A stretch of DNA of 55,152 bases from Fidelibacterota bacterium (GTDB lineage Bacteria; Fidelibacterota; Marinisomatia; SCGC-AAA003-L08; D37C17), in contig JASMKZ010000004.1 of assembly GCA_030748955.1 (NCBI GenBank), positions 1-55,152 on the forward strand, given 5' to 3'. A program made the translations under genes and the position numbers. Positions 8,796 through 17,225 of this stretch are shown here, piece after piece. The stretch's first letter is position 1. The number at the start of each line of letters is the position of its first letter. The notes beneath the pieces are model-generated. The model did not search any database. It had not been told where the DNA came from and saw nothing but the letters and a program-made list of their open reading frames with translations.

Positions 8796-9739
8796 TGGGA
8801 ATTAATATCCTCCAATTTTCTTTAGGTACTATATTGCTTTACTTTGGTGCTGATTATCTAATTTTGGGGAGCAAATCTATTGCATCAAGATTCAAAATAC
8901 CACCCATCGTAGTTGGAATTACATTAGTGGCATTTGGCACCAGTCTCCCGGAACTAATTGTGAGTATAATTGCTATTTTAAAAGGCGAATCAGGGATTGT
9001 CATTGGTAATGTTGTGGGTTCAAATATAGCAAATATAGGATTAGTTTTAGGAGTAACCGCTATATTGACCCCCATTGTTTTTTCATTTAAGAAAATTAGC
9101 TTGGATCTTTATTTTTTAATAGTTATCACCTTTCTCCCCCTCCTGTTCATCTATTTAGGCGAGCTTGTATTGTGGCAGGGTATATGTTTTCTATTGTTAC
9201 TTGGGGGCTATTGTTGGCATCTTCTCAATGGAGACCATGAATTTGATGAAAATCTATCAGATGAAAATCTATCTGATGGATTAACTATATCGCTAAAAAT
9301 TATTTTTGGAATTATTGGGCTTGGATTTGGCGCCCATATTTTTGTTTTGGGTGCGAAGGGAATCGCAATTGCATTAGGTGTCTCATCTTTGGTGATTGGT
9401 ATGTCCATGGTTGCACTGGGAACATCACTGCCAGAACTCGCTGCATCTCTAGCTGCTGCGAAACATAATGAAAAAGATTTTGTTATTGGGAATATCATTG
9501 GGTCTAATATTATGAATATCATTGCCGTGCTAGGTTTTACACTGCTAATCCATCCCATTTCTATAGAATTTACAGAAGTATTTATGCATGGGATATTTTT
9601 GATGACATTAACATTGGGATTATTTTTTATTTTAAAATTTAGAGATGGTATTACAAAATATTCTGCAGGAATATTATTATTAATTTATATTATTTTCCTT
9701 TACTTTAATTTTCAACAGGGAGTTGGAATTAAAATATGA
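8795..9739 (+). CDS. CaCA-family Na+/Ca2+ exchanger
   Basis: 314 residues with about ten hydrophobic helices and the two inverted alpha-repeats of the calcium/cation antiporter family. Repeat one has GTSLPELIVS then GNVVGSNIANIGLVLG; repeat two has GTSLPELAAS then GNIIGSNIMNIIAVLG. Such inner-membrane proteins (YrbG type) exchange sodium or protons for calcium. The acidic central loop contains a tiny tandem duplication, DENLS twice, at 9245-9274. It overlaps both neighbours by 1-4 bases and so is part of the bamD-nadD-ftsEX run. Ion specificity cannot be read from the sequence. Confidence 0.88.
   Translation: MGINILQFSLGTILLYFGADYLILGSKSIASRFKIPPIVVGITLVAFGTSLPELIVSIIAILKGESGIVIGNVVGSNIANIGLVLGVTAILTPIVFSFKKISLDLYFLIVITFLPLLFIYLGELVLWQGICFLLLLGGYCWHLLNGDHEFDENLSDENLSDGLTISLKIIFGIIGLGFGAHIFVLGAKGIAIALGVSSLVIGMSMVALGTSLPELAASLAAAKHNEKDFVIGNIIGSNIMNIIAVLGFTLLIHPISIEFTEVFMHGIFLMTLTLGLFFILKFRDGITKYSAGILLLIYIIFLYFNFQQGVGIKI
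9245..9274 (+). repeat. 15-bp in-frame tandem duplication
   Basis: Two adjacent copies of GATGAAAATCTATC followed by A or T, differing only in the last base, lie inside the exchanger gene. They encode DENLS twice in the cytoplasmic loop between the two alpha-repeats. The high identity suggests a recent slippage or duplication event that keeps the reading frame. Confidence 0.85.
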
Positions 9740-10389
9740 TTAAATTTGAAAATGTAACGGCTACCTATACTGAGAATGTGGGAATTTTCAATTTATCCTT
9801 TCATATCCCAAAGGGTGAATTGGTTTTTCTGATGGGACCTACCGGTGCGGGAAAATCTACGGTATTAAAAACTATTTATAGAGATATTCCTATTTCAGAT
9901 GGGAATCTATATATTAATGGAGAGGATGTAGGAAATATTCGTCGTCGCCATGTACCCCAGTTTCGCAGGAAAATTGGCATGGTATTTCAAGACTATCGTC
10001 TCGTTCCTGATAGGACTGTATTTGAAAATATTGCATTACCTCTTCAAATTGAAGGAGTTCCAAAAAAAGAAATTAAAGATAAAGTCAATGACATTGGTGA
10101 AAAAGTTGGATTGAAAAAAAGAATTAATAATTATCCTGGTCAACTAAGTGGTGGAGAGAAGCAGCGTGTGTCAATTGCCAGAGCTCTGGTAAAAAATCCA
10201 CTTGTTATATTAGCGGACGAACCTACGGGAAACTTAGATCCTAACGTATCGGATGAAATTCTGGATTTATTAGAAATTGCCACAGACTCAGGAACAGCCG
10301 TGCTCATGTCCACACATAATTTCCCTCTTATTCAACCAAGAAAAAAGAGGTTTATAGAATTGAATGAAGGACGGTTAGTCACCCAATGA
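9736..10389 (+). CDS. ftsE: Cell division ATP-binding protein FtsE
   Basis: 217 residues, an ABC ATPase with Walker A GPTGAGKST (34-42), a Q-loop in MVFQDYRLVPDRTV, the signature LSGGEKQRV, and Walker B ILADEPTGNLD. The VFQDYRLVPDRTVFEN sequence is characteristic of FtsE. With FtsX it forms the ATP-driven complex that controls peptidoglycan hydrolases at the division septum. It overlaps the exchanger before it and ftsX after it by 4 bp. Confidence 0.93.
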   Translation: MIKFENVTATYTENVGIFNLSFHIPKGELVFLMGPTGAGKSTVLKTIYRDIPISDGNLYINGEDVGNIRRRHVPQFRRKIGMVFQDYRLVPDRTVFENIALPLQIEGVPKKEIKDKVNDIGEKVGLKKRINNYPGQLSGGEKQRVSIARALVKNPLVILADEPTGNLDPNVSDEILDLLEIATDSGTAVLMSTHNFPLIQPRKKRFIELNEGRLVTQ

Positions 10390-11258
10390 TAACGAAACTA
10401 TTATTTCTTTTGTCCGAGAGTTTTCGTGCATTATTTAGGGCGAAATTACCGGCGGCCATATCATCTATTACCATTGCAATTGCATTGGTGATTTTCAGTT
10501 TGGCATATTTCTCTTATGTTAATTTATTAGGCTATTCATACAAATTTAAATCAAAATATAGAATAGAGGTATTTTTCCATAACGATTTGGCTACCGATGA
10601 TGCTCGTGAATTATTTAATACGATTCTGATTTCAGATGGTATTGAACAGGGTGAGTTTATTGATAAAGAAAAAGCATCTGAGCTGTTTAAGTCATATTTT
10701 CATGAAGATATTAATGAAATTATAGGTGAGAACCCTCTTCCTATGGGCGGACGTTATGATATTGCCACTGATTATCGAAATTCTAATAAGATGCGGAGAA
10801 TAGTTCGGGAGATACGTCGATTAGAAGGAGTAGATGTGGCGTCCTTTCAGCAAGGTATAATTTCACGGGTAGATTCAATTGTAGAAAATATTTTGGGAAT
10901 AAGTATGGTGTTTGGGATAGCTATCTTCATTATTGCAGTCATTTTGGTTTCAAATACTATTCGTCTGATTATTCATGCTAAGCAGGAAACAATTGAAACC
11001 ATGCATTTGCTGGGGGCTACAAATAGTTTTATAAGGTTTCCCTTTGTCGTGGAAGGAATTATTCAAGGGGTATTAGGCGCTGGTTTTTCACTATTAATTT
11101 TATATTTATTAAGATCTCTCCAAGCCTATCTTTTAGAACCATTGGTGAACATTCCCTTGATGGAACCGGCTAATTTAATTGCGTATAATTTCATTTTTGG
11201 TCTATTGCTGGCTCTTATTGGGAGCTATAGAGGAATATCTAAATATCTACCCAAATAA
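10386..11258 (+). CDS. ftsX: Cell division protein FtsX
   Basis: 290 residues, start codon overlapping the ftsE stop. The pattern is the FtsX one: a first membrane helix near residues 20-45, an extracytoplasmic domain to about 165, then three more helices, with MHLLGATNSFIRFPFVVEG between helices two and three, which is typical of FtsX/MacB permeases. It passes the FtsE ATPase signal through the inner membrane to cell-wall hydrolases or their activators. About 120 bases without a clear terminator separate it from secD. Confidence 0.92.
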   Translation: MITKLLFLLSESFRALFRAKLPAAISSITIAIALVIFSLAYFSYVNLLGYSYKFKSKYRIEVFFHNDLATDDARELFNTILISDGIEQGEFIDKEKASELFKSYFHEDINEIIGENPLPMGGRYDIATDYRNSNKMRRIVREIRRLEGVDVASFQQGIISRVDSIVENILGISMVFGIAIFIIAVILVSNTIRLIIHAKQETIETMHLLGATNSFIRFPFVVEGIIQGVLGAGFSLLILYLLRSLQAYLLEPLVNIPLMEPANLIAYNFIFGLLLALIGSYRGISKYLPK

Positions 11259-11379
11259 AATACAATATTATTCAAAACAACCTTTTGAGTTAAAAAAATG
11301 AAGTCTGTAAATTGCACGCTGTATCTGAAGCTATGATTAACAGAATTCACTCCAATAATTAATCAAATAAAGTATAAAA

Positions 11380-13269
11380 TTGTTTAAAGATATTAGATTT
11401 CGTTTGGCGCTAATTGCGTCACTACTTATAGCATCTGCTTACCTTATCTGGCCTACATATAAGGTTTATTCTCTTTCTGAATCTGAGAAGTCTGAATTGG
11501 GTGTAACAGTATTGAAAGAATTAAAAGATGGAGCCATCAATCTAGGGCTAGATTTACAGGGAGGTATGTATGTATTGCTTGAAACGGATATTCCTAAACT
11601 AGTTGAGAAAATCGCCAATAAAAAAACAGAGGAACTAAGTAATGCGATACAAGAGGCTAATAATCGTTCAATAAATAATCAGACAGATTTCTTTGCAGAA
11701 TTTCTGACCATAGCAAATAATAGGGAGCTGCGACTATTTCGAAATTATAATAATTTAGCCACTACCCGTGATAATGAATCCGTAGTAGAAGAACTCAAAA
11801 TACAACGTGATAATGCCATTGCTAGTGCACTGGAAATTATCCGAAATAGAATTGACGAATTTGGTGTGTCTGAGCCCACTATCCAAAAATATGGTGCTAA
11901 CCGAATTATTGTAGAATTGGCTGGTGTACAAGATTCTGATCGGGCGCGAAATCTTATCCAACGAACAGCTTCTCTCGAGTTCACTTTAGTATTAAATGAA
12001 CAATGGGAGCAGGCACTAAATAAAATAGACACCTATCTCCTCAGCGATTCATCAGCACTAAATATTGATCTTAACTCTCCAAATGAAAAAGAAAAAATTG
12101 CTGAAGTAGATACAAGTGGTTCTGCAGAAGATATATTTATAGAAGAAAATATTTTGTCCGAACCCACGTTTGACATGTCCACACCTTTGGAGATATTAAA
12201 AGAAAAACCATTTTCCGGATATCTTCGAGGAGTACCTAGAGGGGTGGGAGTTCTGGCAAAAGAATTCCATATTGTAAAAGGAATATTGGATAATCCAGAG
12301 GTGAGAAGAAAAGTTCCAAGAGGGGGTAAATTCTTATGGGGCAACCAATTTGAAACTGCTCAGGATGAAACGGGTAATTTTATTGAATTCCGACAGTTGT
12401 ATTATGTATCATCAGACCCCGAAATTTCAGGCGGCATGGTTAGGGAACCCCGTGCTACCATGGGAGGTGCTGGTACTGATGCATCCGGACAATGGGTTGT
12501 GAATTTATCCATGAGCCCAGAGGGTACTAAAAGATGGAGTCGATTTACCGGAGCGAATATTAACCGCCAAGTGGCTATTGTATTAGATGATAAGGTATTT
12601 ATGGCGCCGGTTATCAGGGATAAAATTCCCACTGGTCAAACACAGGTAACTGGTTTTGCAGATGTAAACGAAGCTAAGGATATAGCCAATGTCCTCCGGG
12701 CAGGTGAATTGCCTGCACCTGTAGAAATTATTGAAGAACGTACCGTGGGGCCATCTTTGGGAAGTGACTCAATAAAATCTGGTAGAAAAGCCATGTTTTT
12801 TGGACTAATTGGAGTGATGATTTTTATGATTATTTATTATAGGAGTGCAGGACTCTTGGCAACTTTAGCCTTGATGCTTAATCTCATTATGGTAATTGCA
12901 GTATTAGCCGGATTAAATGCTACATTAACTCTTCCTGGAATTGCGGGATTAATTCTTACTGTTGGTATGGCAGTAGATGCCAACGTGATCATTTTTGAAA
13001 GAATCAGAGAAGAATTGGACTTGGGTAAAACTGTGCGGGCAGCAATTGAATCTGGTTATGAGAGAGCATTTATTACTATTTTGGATGCCAATGTTACCAC
13101 TCTCATTGCAGCATTTGTATTGGCATGGGTGGGTTCTGGTCCCATTAAGGGATTCGCCGTAACGCTCAGTACAGGAATTATATGTTCCATGTTCACAGCC
13201 ATTTTTGTTACCCGTACCATTTTCATGTTTTTCTCTGACCGTAAACCACTAAAAAGTTTGAGTATTTAA
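11380..13269 (+). CDS. secD: Protein translocase subunit SecD
   Basis: 629 residues from a TTG start. The N-terminal membrane helix is followed by LGLDLQGGMYVLLE, the periplasmic P1 domain (GANRIIVELAGVQD), and a C-terminal block of five helices with ELPAPVEIIEERTVGPSLG and AVDANVIIFERIREEL. SecD and SecF use the proton-motive force to pull Sec substrates through to the periplasm. A stretch around residues 215-300 rich in Ser, Glu and Asp makes the periplasmic part longer than in compact SecD proteins. It sits 1 bp upstream of secF. Confidence 0.95.
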   Translation: MFKDIRFRLALIASLLIASAYLIWPTYKVYSLSESEKSELGVTVLKELKDGAINLGLDLQGGMYVLLETDIPKLVEKIANKKTEELSNAIQEANNRSINNQTDFFAEFLTIANNRELRLFRNYNNLATTRDNESVVEELKIQRDNAIASALEIIRNRIDEFGVSEPTIQKYGANRIIVELAGVQDSDRARNLIQRTASLEFTLVLNEQWEQALNKIDTYLLSDSSALNIDLNSPNEKEKIAEVDTSGSAEDIFIEENILSEPTFDMSTPLEILKEKPFSGYLRGVPRGVGVLAKEFHIVKGILDNPEVRRKVPRGGKFLWGNQFETAQDETGNFIEFRQLYYVSSDPEISGGMVREPRATMGGAGTDASGQWVVNLSMSPEGTKRWSRFTGANINRQVAIVLDDKVFMAPVIRDKIPTGQTQVTGFADVNEAKDIANVLRAGELPAPVEIIEERTVGPSLGSDSIKSGRKAMFFGLIGVMIFMIIYYRSAGLLATLALMLNLIMVIAVLAGLNATLTLPGIAGLILTVGMAVDANVIIFERIREELDLGKTVRAAIESGYERAFITILDANVTTLIAAFVLAWVGSGPIKGFAVTLSTGIICSMFTAIFVTRTIFMFFSDRKPLKSLSI

Positions 13270-13270
13270 T

Positions 13271-14158
13271 ATGAGATTTTTAAGTAAAACAAATATTGAT
13301 TTTATCAGCAAACAGAAGTTGACAGGATTATTATCAATAGTTCTAATTATTGCAGGAATAGCATCTTTAATTATAAAAGGTGGACCCTTACTTTCTATCG
13401 ATTTTACCGGTGGGACAGTTGCGCAGATAAAATTTGAGAAGCCAATTGAATTAGGTCAATTAAGAAATACCTTATCAGACTATGGGTTTAAAGGTGCTGA
13501 AATTGTAGAATTCGGCAGCCCCGATGAAGTATTAATAAAAACACAATTCACGGGATCAAGTTCTGAAATATCTGAAAAATTAACCCTTGCATTGGGAAAA
13601 ACATTTATACTGAGGCGTGTAGAATCTGTTGGGCCTAAAATCGGGAAAGAATTGCAATCTGATGCCTTGAAAGCAATTGGGTTGGCTTTACTTCTAATAC
13701 TTATCTACATAACATTCCGATTTGATCGCTACTATGCTTTGGGAAGCGTCATGGCATTAATTCATGATGTACTTATCACACTGGGCGTGTTTTCACTTTT
13801 AGATTATGAAATCAATCTATCCATTATTGCAGCATTTCTCACCATTGTGGGGTATTCGTTAAATGATACCATTGTGGTTTTTGATCGGATTCGAGAAAAT
13901 ATTCCAAAATTCATGAAAAAAACGCTCAATGATGTGGTAAATATTTCCTTGAACGAAACCTTAAACCGTACAGTAATAACATCCTTGACAACCATGATGG
14001 TGGTAGTTATTTTGTTTATATGGGGCGGAAAAGTAATCAACCTATTTGCCTTTGCCCTCATAGTGGGTGTTTTCATCGGAACATATTCTTCACTATTTGT
14101 AGCCAGCCCGGTGATGGCGTATTTTGAGAAGCGTTCAGCGGGACCTTATAGAAAATAA
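13271..14158 (+). CDS. secF: Protein translocase subunit SecF
   Basis: 295 residues with the SecF features: first helix, LSIDFTGGTVAQIKF, a short periplasmic domain, and a helix block with IVGYSLNDTIVVFDRIREN and SLNETLNRTVITSLTTM. It partners SecD in the inner membrane. A hairpin terminator follows 29 bases after the stop, so it likely ends the transcription unit. Confidence 0.95.
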   Translation: MRFLSKTNIDFISKQKLTGLLSIVLIIAGIASLIIKGGPLLSIDFTGGTVAQIKFEKPIELGQLRNTLSDYGFKGAEIVEFGSPDEVLIKTQFTGSSSEISEKLTLALGKTFILRRVESVGPKIGKELQSDALKAIGLALLLILIYITFRFDRYYALGSVMALIHDVLITLGVFSLLDYEINLSIIAAFLTIVGYSLNDTIVVFDRIRENIPKFMKKTLNDVVNISLNETLNRTVITSLTTMMVVVILFIWGGKVINLFAFALIVGVFIGTYSSLFVASPVMAYFEKRSAGPYRK

Positions 14159-14187
14159 TGAATCATCAAATTTTGAACCAATTTAGG

Positions 14188-14217
14188 AAACTCCGAATGG
14201 ATTATCGGAGTTTTTTT
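14188..14217 (+). terminator. Rho-independent terminator after secF
   Basis: AAACTCCGA and TCGGAGTTT pair around an 8-base loop (14197-14204) and are followed by a run of seven T residues. Position and shape fit intrinsic termination of the secDF transcript ahead of purA. Confidence 0.85.
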
Positions 14218-14246
14218 ATGCAAAATAATAACAGGGAATAAAAAAT

Positions 14247-15515
14247 ATGTCAATAACAGCAGTCATTGGGGGGCAGTGGGGCGATGAAGGTAAAGGAAAA
14301 ATTGTAGATCTTCTCAGCAAAGATTCAAAAATTGTGGCTCGATATCAAGGTGGTGCAAATGCCGGACATACTGTGTATCATGGTGATATAAAAGTGGTGC
14401 TTCATCAAATTCCATCTGGGATTCTTAGAAAAGGATGCCATTGTATTTTGGGAAATGGTATGGTGGTTGACCCTATCGGACTCATGGAAGAAATTGAAAT
14501 GGTTCAATCTCACGGCTTTGATACTTTAGGCCAAATTCATATAGCCATGAATGCCCATATAGTAACACCTATTCACAAAGCAATAGATGTTGCTACTGAA
14601 GCGGCAAATAATAATCGAATAGGCACCACGGGCCGAGGTATTGGCCCCACCTATGTGGACAAATATGATAGAGTAGGAATTCGTGGTGTAGATTTGTTAG
14701 ATATGAATTGTTTGCGTGAAAAACTAAATGCCAAATTAGATTCAGCTATACAAGCTGGGCATTTACCTGAAAGTGCGAAAGACCAACTTCAAGATCAGTT
14801 TCATCAATTTATGGACTGTGCTGAAAAAGTAGCATCACTTGTATCTGATACTTTTACACTTATTCATGAGTTTGCTGAAAGGGGTGAAAATATTCTAATT
14901 GAAGGAGCGCAGGGAACGCTCTTAGATGTTGATCACGGAACCTATCCCTTTGTAACCTCATCTTCTGCAACCTCAGCAGGGATATCAACAGGCTTAGGTT
15001 TACCTACCAATAAAGTTGAAACTATTATAGGTATACTAAAAGCGTATATTACACGTGTGGGCACAGGTCCAGCCCCTACAGAATTATTTGATGAAGATGG
15101 TCAAAAGCTTAGAGATTTGGGTCAAGAATACGGTGCAACTACGGGTCGCCCTCGCCGATGTGGATGGTTTGATGGCGTAGCTGCTCATTATTCAGCCCGT
15201 GTAAACGGACTCACAGAAGTTGCTCTCACAAAGCTAGATATTTTAGACCACTTCAAAGAGATTAAGGTATGTGTGGCTTATAAAATGGATGGAAAAGAAA
15301 TTAAGAATATGTCAGAAGTGTTACATCGCTTAGAAGATGTCCAGCCAATATATCGATCATTTGAAGGTTGGCAGGAGACAACAACCGGCATAGAATCTTA
15401 CAGTGACTTGCCAGAGAAGACCCAAGAATACATCCAATTTATTTCAGATTTTATTGGAGTGCCGGTAAAGATTATCTCTACAGGTCCCGGCAGAGATGAA
15501 ATTATTCATAATTGA
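14247..15515 (+). CDS. purA: Adenylosuccinate synthetase
   Basis: 422 residues, ATG start after an AGGGA site. The N-terminal signature IGGQWGDEGKGK (7-18) binds GTP and catalyses. Later motifs are TTGRGIGPTYVDK, the LIEGAQGTLLDVDHGTYPFVTSS stretch, and GATTGRPRRCGWFDG. The enzyme condenses IMP and aspartate using GTP in the first committed step to AMP. It stands alone after a terminator and before the structured gap leading to the methyltransferase gene. Confidence 0.97.
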   Translation: MSITAVIGGQWGDEGKGKIVDLLSKDSKIVARYQGGANAGHTVYHGDIKVVLHQIPSGILRKGCHCILGNGMVVDPIGLMEEIEMVQSHGFDTLGQIHIAMNAHIVTPIHKAIDVATEAANNNRIGTTGRGIGPTYVDKYDRVGIRGVDLLDMNCLREKLNAKLDSAIQAGHLPESAKDQLQDQFHQFMDCAEKVASLVSDTFTLIHEFAERGENILIEGAQGTLLDVDHGTYPFVTSSSATSAGISTGLGLPTNKVETIIGILKAYITRVGTGPAPTELFDEDGQKLRDLGQEYGATTGRPRRCGWFDGVAAHYSARVNGLTEVALTKLDILDHFKEIKVCVAYKMDGKEIKNMSEVLHRLEDVQPIYRSFEGWQETTTGIESYSDLPEKTQEYIQFISDFIGVPVKIISTGPGRDEIIHN

Positions 15516-15520
15516 GTTTT

Positions 15521-15573
15521 TGGATTGCATTAACAATATTAATGCCTGAAATTAACTTGGTTAATCCAATCCA
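15521..15573 (+). other. Potential three-way-junction RNA or DNA structure
   Basis: TGGATTG (15521-15527) pairs exactly with CAATCCA (15567-15573). Enclosed are two perfect hairpins: CATTAA/TTAATG (15528-15533 with 15539-15544) and ATTAAC/GTTAAT (15551-15556 with 15560-15565). The element fills almost the whole gap between purA and the TTG start of the methyltransferase gene, and no T-run follows it. It could modulate translation of the downstream gene or stabilise the purA 3' end. Two of the three stems are AT-rich, so chance cannot be excluded. Confidence 0.45.
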
Positions 15574-15579
15574 TATCAA

Positions 15580-16077
15580 TTGATAGAGTATACCACCTTT
15601 AACTCACCCATTGGTAAAATTTATATTGCTGCAGTAAAAGAAGGTGTAGTGAAAATTTTATTCTCCAATAAATCACCTCAAGAACTGAAAAAATATTGTG
15701 AGAGACATCTTGAATGTGGAGTCCGGGAAGGGTCAGAATATGCCCGAAATGCCAAAGAGCAAATTTTGGAGTATTTAGAAGGGAAACCTCAATATTTAGA
15801 TTTTCGGGTAATTCATCTCAATTCACCCTTTCGAAAAAAAGTATTAGAAGCAGAACGGAATATCCCCTATGGTGAAACCCGTTCTTATGGAGAGGTGGCT
15901 AAGATGGTGAATAATCCTAGGGCATCCCGTGCCGTGGGTTCAGCAAATGCTAAAAATCCACTGCCCCTGTATTTCCCATGCCACAGGATTATTTCTTCTA
16001 ATGGGAGCTTAGGAGGCTATGGGGGAGGTTTGGGTGTGAAACAGTATTTATTGGATTTAGAGTCTAAATCTTTGTAG
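15580..16077 (+). CDS. ogt: Methylated-DNA--[protein]-cysteine S-methyltransferase
   Basis: 165 residues from a TTG start. The active-site motif FPCHRII has the methyl-accepting Cys134, preceded by the helix-turn-helix (YGETRSYGEVAKMVNNPRAS) and the Asn hinge (SANAKNPLPLYF), and followed by GSLGGYGGGLGVKQYLLDLE. It removes the methyl group from O6-methylguanine in a suicide reaction. The length fits Ogt. No clear ribosome-binding site precedes the start. The predicted junction structure lies there instead. The stop codon abuts a tRNA-like remnant. Confidence 0.92.
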   Translation: MIEYTTFNSPIGKIYIAAVKEGVVKILFSNKSPQELKKYCERHLECGVREGSEYARNAKEQILEYLEGKPQYLDFRVIHLNSPFRKKVLEAERNIPYGETRSYGEVAKMVNNPRASRAVGSANAKNPLPLYFPCHRIISSNGSLGGYGGGLGVKQYLLDLESKSL

Positions 16078-16114
16078 GAAGATTTGAACCTCCGACCTTC
16101 GGACTTTTTATACT
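16077..16114 (-). pseudogene. tRNA 3'-half-like remnant 1
   Basis: Read on the minus strand, 16093-16077 gives a well-formed T-arm, GGAGG-TTCAAAT-CTTCC, preceded by CCGAAGGTC, the usual variable-region context of a tRNA. The anticodon stem upstream does not pair and no D-arm or acceptor pair can be found, so this is a fragment. It touches the stop codon of the methyltransferase gene. Amino-acid identity cannot be assigned. Confidence 0.45.
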
Positions 16115-16130
16115 GAAGAAAGAACTGGAG
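16115..16130 (+). repeat. Direct repeat copy A
   Basis: GAAGAAAGAACTGGAG, matched at 15 of 16 positions by 17173-17188. The two copies bracket the minus-strand epimerase gene. In the second copy the TGGAG end is also the acceptor end of a tRNA-like remnant. Confidence 0.7.
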
Positions 16131-16138
16131 TTGGATTA

Positions 16139-17068
16139 TCAACTTAAAAAATCCAAATTATCATTGATAAAATCCTTTGAGAAAATATGAAATTCATCGA
16201 AATAATTTTCACTGACTGTATTTCCTTCCATTAACATAGTAAGTTGATCCCTAGTTACTGGGAACCATTCATATTTTTCAAATATTGATGCTGCAATTTG
16301 TACAGCGTGTACAGGCGCAGGTAATTTCCATGTATTTTTTCCACTTGCAAGGGCAATCCTGTGTATAATTGTCTTCCATGAAAGTGTTTTAGATCCACCC
16401 AAATTGTAAACCTTCCCTTCGGTGTTTTCCATATTAAGTGCCTTTACAAAAAACTCAGCTACATTCTCTACATGAATGGGTGTCATAGAAAACCCGCCTG
16501 CATCTTTAGGCCATATACCTTTATAAAACAATGGTGCAGGAAGTGGTAGACTCAACATATTTTTTTTAATTTGAGTACAAAATTCAGGTCTGCCATGACC
16601 CCTTGGATCACCAAAAATCAGTGAAGGTCGAAAGATGGTCCAGTTCAATTCTGACTGCATTAAAAATTCATCTGCTTGCCATTTAGTTCGCTGATATTCT
16701 GTCCCATTTGGCTTTACTCCGTTTGCACTCATTAGAATAAACCGTTTAACACCAATGCTCTGAGCTGCTTCTATGCAATTTTTTACTCCATGAATATGTA
16801 ATTCATTAAATATAATTCTTTTTTTTGGGAATTGTCTAATAATGCCAATATTATATATCACCGCATCAGTCTCTGTCATGGTTTTTATAACTGCACTTTT
16901 ATCTTGAATATCTCCAAAGATTATTTCACATCCAGAGGGTATTTTTGATTCCGAACCTTTTCTAATGAGAACTTTGGGAATGAAAGTTTCACCAATAAGT
17001 TTATCTATAATGTAGCTTCCTACAAAACCCGTACTTCCAAACACCGCCACTTTATAACTTGTATCCAT
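16139..17068 (-). CDS. NAD(P)-binding epimerase / NDUFA9-like SDR protein
   Basis: 309 residues, ATG start. The Rossmann motif GSTGFVG (11-17) at the N-terminus and a YQRTK sequence near the middle fit the extended/atypical short-chain dehydrogenase group. The overall pattern (FRPSLIFGDPRG, TPIHVENVAEFFVKAL, YNLGG) resembles the complex I NDUFA9-like branch and nucleoside-sugar epimerases. It probably binds NAD(P)H. Substrate is unknown. The gene is alone on the minus strand, with no operon partner, between two copies of a 16-bp direct repeat, which suggests insertion or rearrangement. Confidence 0.75.
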   Translation of the reverse strand: MDTSYKVAVFGSTGFVGSYIIDKLIGETFIPKVLIRKGSESKIPSGCEIIFGDIQDKSAVIKTMTETDAVIYNIGIIRQFPKKRIIFNELHIHGVKNCIEAAQSIGVKRFILMSANGVKPNGTEYQRTKWQADEFLMQSELNWTIFRPSLIFGDPRGHGRPEFCTQIKKNMLSLPLPAPLFYKGIWPKDAGGFSMTPIHVENVAEFFVKALNMENTEGKVYNLGGSKTLSWKTIIHRIALASGKNTWKLPAPVHAVQIAASIFEKYEWFPVTRDQLTMLMEGNTVSENYFDEFHIFSKDFINDNLDFLS

Positions 17069-17172
17069 TAATTCTTGTCATTCATTGTAAAATATATTTG
17101 TTGATTAATACATTTAAATTACAGACATCCATAAAAATGAACGTCGTTTTATTTATATATAAACTGGCCTGG

Positions 17173-17188
17173 GAAGAAAGAATTGGAG
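17173..17188 (+). repeat. Direct repeat copy B
   Basis: GAAGAAAGAATTGGAG, one mismatch from the copy at 16115-16130. A related sequence, AAATTGGAGAGGTGG, recurs at 19173-19187, and 17180-17194 matches it over AATTGGAGAGGTGG. The copies bracket the two minus-strand genes of this segment. Confidence 0.7.
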
Positions 17189-17220
17189 AGGTGGGTTTAG
17201 ACCCCTACTCTCAAAGCAGG
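17184..17220 (-). pseudogene. tRNA 3'-half-like remnant 2
   Basis: On the minus strand this reads from an anticodon-like hairpin, CCTGC-TTTGAGA-GTAGG (17220-17204), to a poor T-arm and a CCACCTCTCCA end resembling an acceptor strand with CCA. If folded this way the loop shows TGA at the anticodon position. The D-arm and the 5' acceptor strand are missing. It lies 6 bases past the stop codon of the deiminase-like gene. Confidence 0.35.
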
Positions 17221-17225
17221 ATGGG

